A stretch of DNA of 7,573 nt from Nitrospirota bacterium (lineage in GTDB: Bacteria; Nitrospirota; Thermodesulfovibrionia; Thermodesulfovibrionales; JdFR-88): contig JAJYGJ010000131.1 in NCBI GenBank assembly GCA_021790695.1, forward strand, positions 1 through 7,573, in the 5' to 3' direction. Below are positions 1 through 6,135 of this stretch, piece after piece (within the stretch, counting starts at the first letter, position 1; every line of letters starts with the position of its first letter). The notes under the pieces were generated by a model. That model worked only from the letters and a program-made list of their open reading frames with translations, ran no database searches and was not told where the DNA came from. The position numbers were made by a program, and so were the translations under genes.

Positions 1-2
1 CG

Positions 3-953
3 ATCTCCACGGTCAGGCAGATAAAGGCTTTAAAGAGGGAAGGCTGCGATATAATCAGGGCCGCCGTGCCGGATATGGAGGCGGCCCGCGCCCTGGGCCC
101 GATAAAAAGGGGTTCTCCCATCCCGGTCATAGCAGACATACATTTTGACTGGCGCCTTGCGCTTGAGGCCGTCAGGCAGGGCGTTGACGGCCTGAGAATC
201 AATCCAGGCAACATCGGGGCGGCCTGGAAGCTCAAAGAGGTCGTGCTCGCCCTGAAGGACAAGGCGGTGCCCATCCGCATCGGCGTAAACGCGGGCTCGC
301 TCGAAAAAGGGCTTCTGGCCAGATACGGGCGCCCTTCCGCCCCGGCCCTTGTGGAAAGCGCGCTCCGGCAGATCGATCTCCTGGAGAAAATGGGCCATGA
401 CCTTATAAAGGTTTCCCTGAAGGCCTCCAATGTCCCCACCACGGTGGACGCCTATGTCATGTTTGCGGAAAAATCGGATTATCCCCTGCACATAGGCATC
501 TCGGAGGCGGGCCCGCCCGCCGTGGGGATTGTCAAGAGCGCCGTGGGCCTGGGCGTGCTCCTCCGGCAGGGCATCGGGGACACGATGCGGGTGTCGCTCA
601 CGGGCAATCCCGCCCAGGAGGTGCGCACGGCCAGGCTGATACTCCAGAGCCTCGGGATGGGCGGCCCCGGGGTCGAGATCATATCCTGCCCTACATGCGG
701 GCGCACCACAATAGACATACAAAGGCTGGCAAGCCGGGTGGAGAGGAGACTGAGGGGCGTTAAAAAGCCGCTCAGGGTCGCGGTCATGGGCTGCGTGGTA
801 AACGGGCCGGGTGAGGCCCGCGAGGCCGATTTCGGCGTTACGGGCTCAAAGGGCAAGGGTATACTCTTTAAGCAGGGGAAAGTGCTGAGGACAGTAAGGG
901 AAGAAAAACTGCTTGATGAACTGATGAAGGAGATCGGCCGTTGGAGACCATAA
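3..953 (+). CDS. ispG: 4-hydroxy-3-methylbut-2-enyl diphosphate synthase IspG (GcpE), 5' end missing
   Basis: IspG reductively converts methylerythritol cyclodiphosphate to HMBPP in the non-mevalonate isoprenoid pathway, in the cytoplasm, using a [4Fe-4S] cluster. The frame is open from base 3, so the start and roughly the first 30-45 residues lie outside the window; 316 residues remain. The N-terminal TIM-barrel part is recognisable from AAVPDMEAA and GLRINPGNIG. The C-terminal cluster-binding part has all expected ligands: CPTC (Cys codons at 687-689 and 696-698), the third Cys in GCVVNGPGEA (792-794) and the Glu in the same motif (813-815). This is the short bacterial form without the plant-type insertion. 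Its stop codon overlaps the panC start by 13 bases, suggesting co-transcription. The assignment is secure from family motifs; only the missing 5' end limits it. Confidence 0.97.
   Translation: MSTVRQIKALKREGCDIIRAAVPDMEAARALGPIKRGSPIPVIADIHFDWRLALEAVRQGVDGLRINPGNIGAAWKLKEVVLALKDKAVPIRIGVNAGSLEKGLLARYGRPSAPALVESALRQIDLLEKMGHDLIKVSLKASNVPTTVDAYVMFAEKSDYPLHIGISEAGPPAVGIVKSAVGLGVLLRQGIGDTMRVSLTGNPAQEVRTARLILQSLGMGGPGVEIISCPTCGRTTIDIQRLASRVERRLRGVKKPLRVAVMGCVVNGPGEAREADFGVTGSKGKGILFKQGKVLRTVREEKLLDELMKEIGRWRP
926..932 (+). promoter_or_regulatory. Ribosome binding site for panC TTG start
   Basis: GAAGGAG lies 8 bases before the TTG at 941, inside the last codons of ispG. This near-perfect Shine-Dalgarno sequence decides in favour of the TTG start, because no better placed ATG gives the full N-terminus expected for PanC. 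Confidence 0.75.
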
Positions 954-1801
954 GGCTGCCCCGCATAATGCAGGAAACAGTCATGAGGGAAAGAAGGTCG
1001 GGCAAGGCCGTGGGCTTTGTCCCCACGATGGGCGCGCTCCATGAAGGGCACCTCTCGCTGGTCAGGGCCGCGAGGGCCGAGAACGATCTTGTGGCGGTGA
1101 GCCTATTCGTAAACCCCGCCCAGTTTGCCCCCGGCGAGGATTTTGACAGATACCCTGGGAATGCGGGCGACGATCTTGAGAAACTGTCTTCCTCCGGCCT
1201 GGCCGATATCGTCTTCCTGCCCGGGAAAGAGGCTGTCTACCCGCCCGGCTTCTCCACCAGGGTGGAGGTGGTGGGGCTTTCAGACAGGATGTGCGGCCGG
1301 TTCCGGCCCGGCCATTTCCAGGCGGTGGCCGCCATCGTGCTGAAACTCTTCAACATCGTGCAGCCCGCGAGGGCGTACTTCGGTCAGAAGGATTACCAGC
1401 AGGCCGTAGTGGTCAAAAGGATGGTGAGGGACCTTAACCTGCCTGTGGAAATATCGGTCTGTCCGACGGTAAGGGACCCCGACGGCCTGGCCATGAGTTC
1501 AAGGAACGTTTATCTTTCTCCTGAGGAAAGGCAAGCGGCGCCCGCGCTCTATCGCGCGCTCAGGGCGGCGGCGGACGCCCTGGAGGGGGGCAGGCGGGAT
1601 GCCGGCGGCCTCGGCTCTCTCATGCGGACGGTGCTTGGGCGGGAGCCTCTTTTTCACGGGGTGGACTATATATCGGTCTTCGACCCCGAAACCCTCGATG
1701 AGCTTGAAAATATCGACAGGGACGACGTGCTCATTGCCGGCGCCGCGAGGATCGGGGGCGCCAGGCTTATAGACAACCTTCTGGTGAATAATTTAAAATG
1801 A
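941..1801 (+). CDS. panC: Pantothenate synthetase (pantoate-beta-alanine ligase) PanC
   Basis: PanC makes pantothenate from pantoate and beta-alanine with ATP, through a pantoyl-adenylate intermediate, in the cytoplasm, on the route to coenzyme A. The 286-residue product has the usual family length. Motifs run in order: FVPTMGALHEGHLSL (residues 27-40, the HIGH-type nucleotide-binding loop), FVNPAQF (56-62), GRFRPGHFQAV near 119-129, GQKDYQQ (148-154) and MSSRNVYLS (185-193, the KMSKS-type loop). The start is TTG, backed by a strong Shine-Dalgarno sequence within ispG; starting here gives the normal distance of about 25 residues to the VPTMGALH motif. The 13-base overlap with ispG implies translational coupling or at least co-transcription, though the two pathways are not biochemically linked. 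No key residue appears to be missing. Confidence 0.97.
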   Translation: METIRLPRIMQETVMRERRSGKAVGFVPTMGALHEGHLSLVRAARAENDLVAVSLFVNPAQFAPGEDFDRYPGNAGDDLEKLSSSGLADIVFLPGKEAVYPPGFSTRVEVVGLSDRMCGRFRPGHFQAVAAIVLKLFNIVQPARAYFGQKDYQQAVVVKRMVRDLNLPVEISVCPTVRDPDGLAMSSRNVYLSPEERQAAPALYRALRAAADALEGGRRDAGGLGSLMRTVLGREPLFHGVDYISVFDPETLDELENIDRDDVLIAGAARIGGARLIDNLLVNNLK

Positions 1802-1851
1802 ATCAAAGTGATTGAAACGAAAGATACGATTAAAACCGGAGAAGGGGCGCG

Positions 1852-2187
1852 ATGCTAAACAGGGTCCATATACAGATACTGGACAACCCGATCAACTGGA
1901 TACCCGCCGCCGGCGGCTTCGGCGAGCAGGAGCAAAACCAGATCATTGCCGAGCAACTGAGGAATGATCTTAACTGCAGCTACCCCACAGTGACAAGCGT
2001 GGAGTACATAGACCTCTTTAACGACGAGGGCGAGAGCTTCAGTGAGATAAGGGAGCTTCTGAACCAGGGGATCATCTCGGCCCCCGTGGTGCTCATAAAC
2101 GGCGTGCCGAAGATACACGGGGGGATACCTTCCATGCTCATCAAGACCGAGGTGGAAAAGATCATATCCGCGGGGCCGGTCCACTGA
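1852..2187 (+). CDS. Small thioredoxin-fold-like protein without a CXXC pair (YuzD-like?)
   Basis: I do not recognise this 111-residue protein with certainty. Its pattern is beta (VHIQIL, 5-10), a loop, helix (about 25-40), beta (VEYIDLF, 50-56), helix (about 62-71), then SAPVVLING (77-84), a gly-rich turn and a final helix. This matches the order of a thioredoxin or glutaredoxin fold, with Pro78 in the place of the cis-proline. YuzD-type small proteins share the YID-then-P(L/V)V(L/V)I layout. The position where a CXXC would sit (about 11-18, NPINWIP) has no cysteine; the only Cys is Cys42. A redox role is therefore doubtful, and a binding or structural role is possible. ATG 1852 follows a purine-rich GGAGAAGGGG (1838-1847). 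It lies 50 bases after panC on the same strand, so it is probably in that transcript. The frame and start are fairly sure; the fold is an inference. Confidence 0.8.
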   Translation: MLNRVHIQILDNPINWIPAAGGFGEQEQNQIIAEQLRNDLNCSYPTVTSVEYIDLFNDEGESFSEIRELLNQGIISAPVVLINGVPKIHGGIPSMLIKTEVEKIISAGPVH

Positions 2188-2192
2188 TTGAA

Positions 2193-2234
2193 GCGCCGCC
2201 GCGCCGCGGCGGCGCCCGGCTAAACGGCGCCCGG
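2193..2234. repeat. GC-only perfect palindrome and 10-base direct repeat after the small thioredoxin-like gene
   Basis: Bases 2193-2203 (GCGCCGCCGCG) and 2205-2215 are exact reverse complements around a single central base, giving an uninterrupted 23-base GC palindrome that begins five bases after a stop codon. CGGCGCCCGG then occurs twice, at 2210-2219 and 2225-2234. As RNA this would fold into a very stable hairpin and could stop transcription or protect a 3' end. There is no T run directly after it, so it is not a standard intrinsic terminator. The rest of 2188-2341 shows no gene. Confidence 0.6.
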
Positions 2235-2341
2235 TCATTTACCGCCTTTTCTCAGCAGGCCGCCTGAAAAAAACGCCGTGGAAAGCTGAAACTGGAACCT
2301 ATCTCAAAATTGATTCTGATATTTCGCCCGGTGCTTCCGGC

Positions 2342-2827
2342 ATGAGAACGGCAAAGAACCGCAGAACCGAGGGCCTTCGCGCCGTCTCCGCGATCGAGGC
2401 GGCCAAGGGAGTGCTCGTCCTGATCGCCGGTTTCGGCATATTGACGTTCCTGCACGGCCATCTCCACCACGTGGCGGAGCAGATAGTACGGCACATGCAC
2501 CTGAACCCCGCCAGCCGCTATCCGATGATTTTCATAGACGCGGCCACCCGCCTTAACGGGCGCCTCTGGCTCATAGCGCTTTCGGCGCTGCTCTATTCGG
2601 CCGCCCGCTTCATCGAGGCCTTCGGCCTCTGGCACGAGCGCGAGTGGGCCGAATGGTTCGGGGTGCTCACCGGGGGGATATACATCCCGGTGGAACTCTT
2701 CGAGGTAATCAGGAGGACCACCTGGCTGGTTGCCGTCCTGCTTGTCGTAAACGCCGGAATCGTGGCTTTTCTGGCCCGCGTGCTGTACGTGACAAGACGG
2801 GCCGGGCCGGGAAAGAAGAGGGCCTGA
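2342..2827 (+). CDS. DUF2127 family integral membrane protein
   Basis: This 161-residue protein fits the DUF2127 family of small membrane proteins of unknown function. About four hydrophobic segments are visible, near residues 14-37, 73-95, 105-122 and 127-150, with a basic N-terminus and a basic tail (RRAGPGKKRA). Family-like features are the AIEAAKG start of helix 1, a histidine-rich stretch after it (HGHLHH, then RHMHLNPASRYP), RFIEAFGLWHEREWAEWF, and GGIYIPVELFEVIRR before the last helix. The ATG at 2342 leaves the short leader expected before helix 1, but no clear Shine-Dalgarno sequence precedes it, so the start is the least certain part. It stands 154 bases after the previous gene and 83 before the L,D-transpeptidase, on the same strand. 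Coding is well supported; function is unknown. Confidence 0.88.
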   Translation: MRTAKNRRTEGLRAVSAIEAAKGVLVLIAGFGILTFLHGHLHHVAEQIVRHMHLNPASRYPMIFIDAATRLNGRLWLIALSALLYSAARFIEAFGLWHEREWAEWFGVLTGGIYIPVELFEVIRRTTWLVAVLLVVNAGIVAFLARVLYVTRRAGPGKKRA

Positions 2828-2855
2828 AGAGTTTCCGCCCCTGGAAAGTTTCCTA

Positions 2856-2884
2856 TTGTACGGCGTGTTCTGAGGACGTAAAAT
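2856..2884 (+). promoter_or_regulatory. Candidate sigma70-like promoter for the L,D-transpeptidase gene
   Basis: TTGTAC (2856-2861) and TAAAAT (2879-2884) are separated by exactly 17 bases. Transcription would begin near 2891, just ahead of the GGAGG at 2898-2902. The site sits in the gap after the DUF2127 stop codon. It is a motif match only. Confidence 0.4.
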
Positions 2885-2897
2885 CGGGGAAAAGAAC

Positions 2898-2902
2898 GGA
2901 GG
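2898..2902 (+). promoter_or_regulatory. Ribosome binding site for the L,D-transpeptidase
   Basis: GGAGG ends 8 bases before the ATG at 2911. The open frame extends upstream to an ATG at 2644 inside the DUF2127 gene, but this site and the signal peptide immediately after 2911 select the shorter start. Confidence 0.75.
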
Positions 2903-2910
2903 CGGAGAGC

Positions 2911-3744
2911 ATGAATTGCCGCCTGGCGCGATGTCTTGCGCTGTTCCTGGCGCTATCGCTGGCGGCAGCCGCCCGCGCGGGTGTGACGGACGCCGGCGTC
3001 ACGGACCTGTGCCGCGTCATCCATCCAAGCGATTGCGGGATCCGCTGGACATGCCTCGGCATAACGCGGGGCCGGACGCTGCAAGGGCTTTTCGGCTCGC
3101 GATGGCGGGACGTGGCGCGTTTCAACAGGGTGGACAGGAGGCATATTTACCCGCCGGTGCGGATAAAGGTGCCCGTGGACCTGGACGACATAAGAAATTT
3201 TTCGCCGATGCCTGGGACCTATGCGCCGGCGGAAACATATCCCAAATTCATCCTGATCGACCTGCCGGAGCAATTCCTGGGCGCATATGAATGGGGCGTG
3301 CTGGTCTTTTCGGCGCCGGTCACCACGGGTGAGCAGTCGAACGAAACCCCTTCCGGAAGGTTCAGGATAACCGCTTACGACAGGAGGCATTTCTCGTCGA
3401 TTTACAACATCGAGGGCACGGACGTGCCGTATCCCATGGACTATGCGTTAAGGTTCCATATAAGCAGGGGTGGGATCTCCTACTGGATACACGGACGGGA
3501 CGTCCCGGGATATCCGATATCGCACGGGTGCGTGGGCCTCTACGATGAGGAGATGCAAAAGGAGTTCTACGGCTATCCCCGGGTCCCCGTGCTGGAGGAC
3601 GCCAGGACCCTCTTTTACTGGGTGGTGCCGCCGGCAAAAGGCGGAGGGGCGGTCCACGACCGCTTGGGGGTCCGCAACCTGAAAAACGGCCCGCCCGTCC
3701 TTATCGTGGGGAAAGCGCCCGGCATCCTGTCTCAAAATCGATAG
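2911..3744 (+). CDS. Secreted L,D-transpeptidase (YkuD domain) with LysM-like N-terminal segment
   Basis: L,D-transpeptidases of the YkuD family act in the cell envelope, making 3-3 cross-links in peptidoglycan or attaching proteins to it. The 277-residue product starts with a signal peptide (basic MNCRLARC, a hydrophobic core to about residue 21, likely cleavage after ARA near 23). Residues 50-88 (GITRGRTLQGLFGSRW...IYPPVRIKVP) look like a degenerate LysM peptidoglycan-binding segment. The YkuD domain runs from about 111 to 240: KFILIDLPEQFLGAYE, TPSGRF, YWIHG (191-195) and SHGCVGL (204-210), with catalytic Cys207 and His194/His205 in place. Three cysteines (34, 42, 48) before the LysM-like part could form disulfides after export. 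The start is set by GGAGG and the signal peptide. It has its own candidate promoter and converges on the CorC-like gene; its stop lies in the loop of a hairpin. Confidence 0.93.
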   Translation: MNCRLARCLALFLALSLAAAARAGVTDAGVTDLCRVIHPSDCGIRWTCLGITRGRTLQGLFGSRWRDVARFNRVDRRHIYPPVRIKVPVDLDDIRNFSPMPGTYAPAETYPKFILIDLPEQFLGAYEWGVLVFSAPVTTGEQSNETPSGRFRITAYDRRHFSSIYNIEGTDVPYPMDYALRFHISRGGISYWIHGRDVPGYPISHGCVGLYDEEMQKEFYGYPRVPVLEDARTLFYWVVPPAKGGGAVHDRLGVRNLKNGPPVLIVGKAPGILSQNR

Positions 3745-3754
3745 CGGTTTTGAG
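3731..3754. terminator. Hairpin between convergent genes, possible bidirectional terminator
   Basis: CTCAAAATCG (3731-3740) pairs with CGGTTTTGAG (3745-3754), a 10-pair stem with one G-T pair and an ATAG loop. The loop contains the TAG stop of the L,D-transpeptidase. A smaller stem, AGAAC/GTTCT, follows at 3753-3764 and reaches the stop codon of the minus-strand gene. Placement between two converging genes fits termination from either side. Neither strand has a T run after the stem, so this is only a candidate. Confidence 0.45.
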
Positions 3755-3762
3755 AACGGGTT

Positions 3763-5010
3763 CTATAATTTACTGATCTTGACCCTCGCTATCTTTCTCT
3801 CCTCCATCTCGAGGATGAGCAGGCGCAGGTCCTGGTATCTTATCTGCTCGCCGACCTTCGGCAGCCTCCCGAAGAGCCCGAAGACGAACCCTCCCAGGGT
3901 GTGGAACTCCGATTTGATCTCCACCCCGACCAGTTCGTTTACCTCGTCCATGTCCGTCTGGCCGGAGACGATGAACGTCCTTTCATCGATTATCTCCACT
4001 TCCTTTTCGGCCTCTATGTCCTCGAACTCGTCCTGGAGCCCGCCCACGATCTCCTCCATGATGTCCTCGAACGTGATCAGGCCGTCCGTGCCGCCGTATT
4101 CGTCTATTACAATCGCTATCTGGAATTTCTTTTTCTGCATCTCGTCCAGGAGCCCGGAGAGCATCTTGTTTTCCGGCACGAAATAGGGCTCCCTCATTAT
4201 CTCCGTAACGGGCGTGTCCTCCTTTACCTTGCCCTCGACCATCTTTATCAGGATGTCCTTGACGTAGAGGACCCCGGATATGTCGTCTATGCTCTCGCCT
4301 ATTACGGGGTAGCGCGAATAGCCCTCCTGTTTCACAAGCTCCATCGCCGCGGCCATGGAGGCGGTGCTGGGGATGGAGACGATCTCCGTCCTGGGCACCA
4401 TGACCTCGGAGACCATCATGTCTCCGAACTCGAACACCCGGTGCAGGAGCGCCTTTTCCTCCTCTTCGAGCGTGCCCGCCTCCTCGCCGATTGTTATCAC
4501 GGCCTTTATCTCGTCCACGGTAAGATAGGAGGGGAGCGGCTCCCGTTTTATGCCCGTCAGGCGCAGGAAGCGGCTGAAGAGCCAGACGAGGGGATAGATG
4601 GCCTTCATGTAAAACTGGACCGGCTTTGCAAGGGAAAGGGCGAACCGGTCGGCGTGGGCCAGGGCCAGGGTTTTGGGCGTAAGCTCGCCCAGTATGACGG
4701 TAAGAAGGGTCATTACGATGGTGGCGACGATCACCCCCTTGGCGCCCATAAGCCTCACCGCCACAAGGGTCCCCAGGGAGGTGGCGAAGATGGTAAGCAG
4801 GTTGGCCGATACTATGACGGCGCTGAAGAGCCTGTCGGGCTCGTCCAGTATCTTCTTCAGTATGCGGGCCCGGGTGTCGTTTTTCTCTATGAGGCTTCTG
4901 ATCTTGTAACGGTTCGCGGCGATGAAGGACGCCTCGACGCTCGAGAGCGCGGCCAGCGCAAGGAGGCAGAGGAATATGTAAATTATGTCAACTATACTGG
5001 GTGGTTCCAT
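3763..5010 (-). CDS. CorC/HlyC-type membrane protein (DUF21, CBS pair, CorC_HlyC domain)
   Basis: Members of this family (often labelled hemolysin-like; related to CorC, HlyC/TlyC and eukaryotic CNNM) are inner-membrane proteins tied to divalent cation, mainly magnesium, export or tolerance. The 415 residues hold a DUF21 transmembrane region (about 5-150, hydrophobic stretches near 8-32, 61-86, 92-110 and 130-150, with GELTPK at 108-113), a CBS-domain pair (about 195-325, with MVPRTEI at 204-210, a degenerate GYSRYPV, and VIDEYGGTDGLIT at 301-313 followed by DIMEEIVG), and the C-terminal CorC_HlyC domain (about 335-415). The ATG at 5010 is the first possible start, because the same frame carries the dehydrogenase stop 21 bases upstream. 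Its ribosome binding site is poor: AAAGG abuts the ATG, so coupling to the gene before it is likely. Exact substrate cannot be read from sequence. Confidence 0.95.
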   Translation of the reverse strand: MEPPSIVDIIYIFLCLLALAALSSVEASFIAANRYKIRSLIEKNDTRARILKKILDEPDRLFSAVIVSANLLTIFATSLGTLVAVRLMGAKGVIVATIVMTLLTVILGELTPKTLALAHADRFALSLAKPVQFYMKAIYPLVWLFSRFLRLTGIKREPLPSYLTVDEIKAVITIGEEAGTLEEEEKALLHRVFEFGDMMVSEVMVPRTEIVSIPSTASMAAAMELVKQEGYSRYPVIGESIDDISGVLYVKDILIKMVEGKVKEDTPVTEIMREPYFVPENKMLSGLLDEMQKKKFQIAIVIDEYGGTDGLITFEDIMEEIVGGLQDEFEDIEAEKEVEIIDERTFIVSGQTDMDEVNELVGVEIKSEFHTLGGFVFGLFGRLPKVGEQIRYQDLRLLILEMEERKIARVKISKL

Positions 5011-5031
5011 CCTTTGCGGGGTTTGAAAGAC

Positions 5032-6114
5032 TCAGAGGGCCTTCAATTTACCGATGACGGCCTGGGCCACGCCGGTGGTCGAGGCGGCCGGAATCCGCCC
5101 GTCCGCGGGCAGCATGTCGTACGTCAGATGCGCGCCCTCCTCGATCACCCGGGCTATCGCCTTCCGGAGCCTTCCGGCCGCATCGGATTCTCCAAGGTGG
5201 TTCAGCATCATTGCCCCTGATAGCATCATAGCAAAGGGATTCATCCTGTTCAATCCCCTGTACTTGGGGGCGCTGCCGTGAGTGGGCTCGAAGACGGCGC
5301 AGCCGCCGCCGATGTTGGCGCCGGGGGCAAGCCCCAGGCCGCCTATGAGACCCGCCGCAAGGTCGGAGACTATGTCTCCGTAGAGGTTCGGCAGGACGAG
5401 CACGTCGTATAACTGCGGCTTCTGGACAAGCTGCATGCACATGTTGTCTATTATCCTGTCTTCAAAGTCTATATCCGGGTAATCGGCGGCCGCCTTCCGG
5501 GCCACCTCCAGGAAGAGACCGTCTGAAAACTTCATTATGTTGGCCTTGTGGACGGCGGTGACCTTCTTCCTGCCGTTTGCCCTTGCATACTCGAATGCGA
5601 ACCGGACTATGCGGTCGGTGCCGTGGACCGAGATGGGCTTTATGCTGATGCCGGAGTCTTCCCTGATCTCCTTGCCGGAGAGGCCCTTGATGGTTTCAAT
5701 GAGGCGGGCGGCCTCCGGGGAGCCCTTCTGAAATTCGATCCCCGCGTACAGGTCCTCCGTGTTTTCCCTCACGATGACAATGTCGATGTCCTGATAAACG
5801 GACTTGGCCCCCCTGAAGCTCACACAGGGGCGCAGGCAGGCATAGAGGTCCAGGGCCTGCCTCAACTGGACGTTAATGCTCCGGAAACCCTTGCCCACGG
5901 GCGTTCCCACCGGCCCCTTCAAGGCCACCCTGTTTTTCCTGATTGATTCGATCACCCTGTCCGGAAGGGGCACGCCCTCTTTTTCATATACCGCCTCGCC
6001 AGCTTCCTGGCAGTCCCAGTCAAACCGCACCCCCGTTGCCTCGAGCACCATGCGGGTCGCCTCCGATATCTCCGGCCCCACGCCGTCGCCCGGTATGAGC
6101 GTGACCTTATACAC
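5032..6114 (-). CDS. Isocitrate dehydrogenase (beta-decarboxylating dehydrogenase family)
   Basis: The enzyme should oxidise isocitrate to 2-oxoglutarate and CO2 in the cytoplasm. The 360-residue product has the family's LIPGDGVGPEI start. Substrate-binding residues are of isocitrate type: RSINVQLR (Ser79, Asn81, Arg85), Arg95 in CLRP, and Arg116 in VRENTEDLYAGIE. Homoisocitrate and isopropylmalate enzymes lack the Ser-x-Asn. Catalytic Tyr123 and Lys190 (VHKANIMKFSDG) and metal-binding Asp248 and Asp252 (NLYGDIVSDL) are present. The coenzyme loop HGSAPKYRG has Lys284-Tyr285 as in NADP enzymes, but the position of the E. coli Arg395 is Pro336, so NAD versus NADP is open. The start is GTG at 6114: an in-frame TAA is directly upstream, and GAGGT (6125-6129) lies 10 bases away. 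It sits between the synthase and the CorC-like gene, with 21-base gaps on both sides. Confidence 0.93.
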   Translation of the reverse strand: MYKVTLIPGDGVGPEISEATRMVLEATGVRFDWDCQEAGEAVYEKEGVPLPDRVIESIRKNRVALKGPVGTPVGKGFRSINVQLRQALDLYACLRPCVSFRGAKSVYQDIDIVIVRENTEDLYAGIEFQKGSPEAARLIETIKGLSGKEIREDSGISIKPISVHGTDRIVRFAFEYARANGRKKVTAVHKANIMKFSDGLFLEVARKAAADYPDIDFEDRIIDNMCMQLVQKPQLYDVLVLPNLYGDIVSDLAAGLIGGLGLAPGANIGGGCAVFEPTHGSAPKYRGLNRMNPFAMMLSGAMMLNHLGESDAAGRLRKAIARVIEEGAHLTYDMLPADGRIPAASTTGVAQAVIGKLKAL

Positions 6115-6124
6115 TTATTTCATG

Positions 6125-6129
6125 ACCTC
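6125..6129 (-). promoter_or_regulatory. Ribosome binding site for isocitrate dehydrogenase GTG start
   Basis: Read on the minus strand, GAGGT lies 10 bases before the GTG at 6114. Together with the stop codon immediately before that GTG, it fixes the start although no ATG is available. Confidence 0.65.
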
Positions 6130-6135
6130 GCGCAT

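Noticed and set aside
479..1051. 190-codon minus-strand open frame opposite ispG and panC
   Set aside because: Serine/proline-rich antisense reading across two certain genes.
2188..2341. Search for a promoter before the DUF2127 gene
   Set aside because: Only weak matches such as GATATT near 2318 without a properly spaced -35; not good enough to report.
2644..2910. Longer start for the L,D-transpeptidase inside the DUF2127 gene
   Set aside because: It would bury the signal peptide in the middle of the protein and has no ribosome binding site; ATG 2911 has GGAGG at 8 bases.
3901..5220. 439-codon open frame on the plus strand, antisense to the CorC-like gene and running into the dehydrogenase
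   Set aside because: It is opposite two well-supported genes and reads as low-complexity His/Gly/Leu/Asp-rich protein with no family motif; long antisense frames are expected at this GC content.
6115..6135. Six-codon mini frame (MREVMK) between the synthase stop and the dehydrogenase GTG
   Set aside because: It begins directly after TAA but has no own ribosome binding site, and it overlaps the one used by the dehydrogenase; most likely chance.
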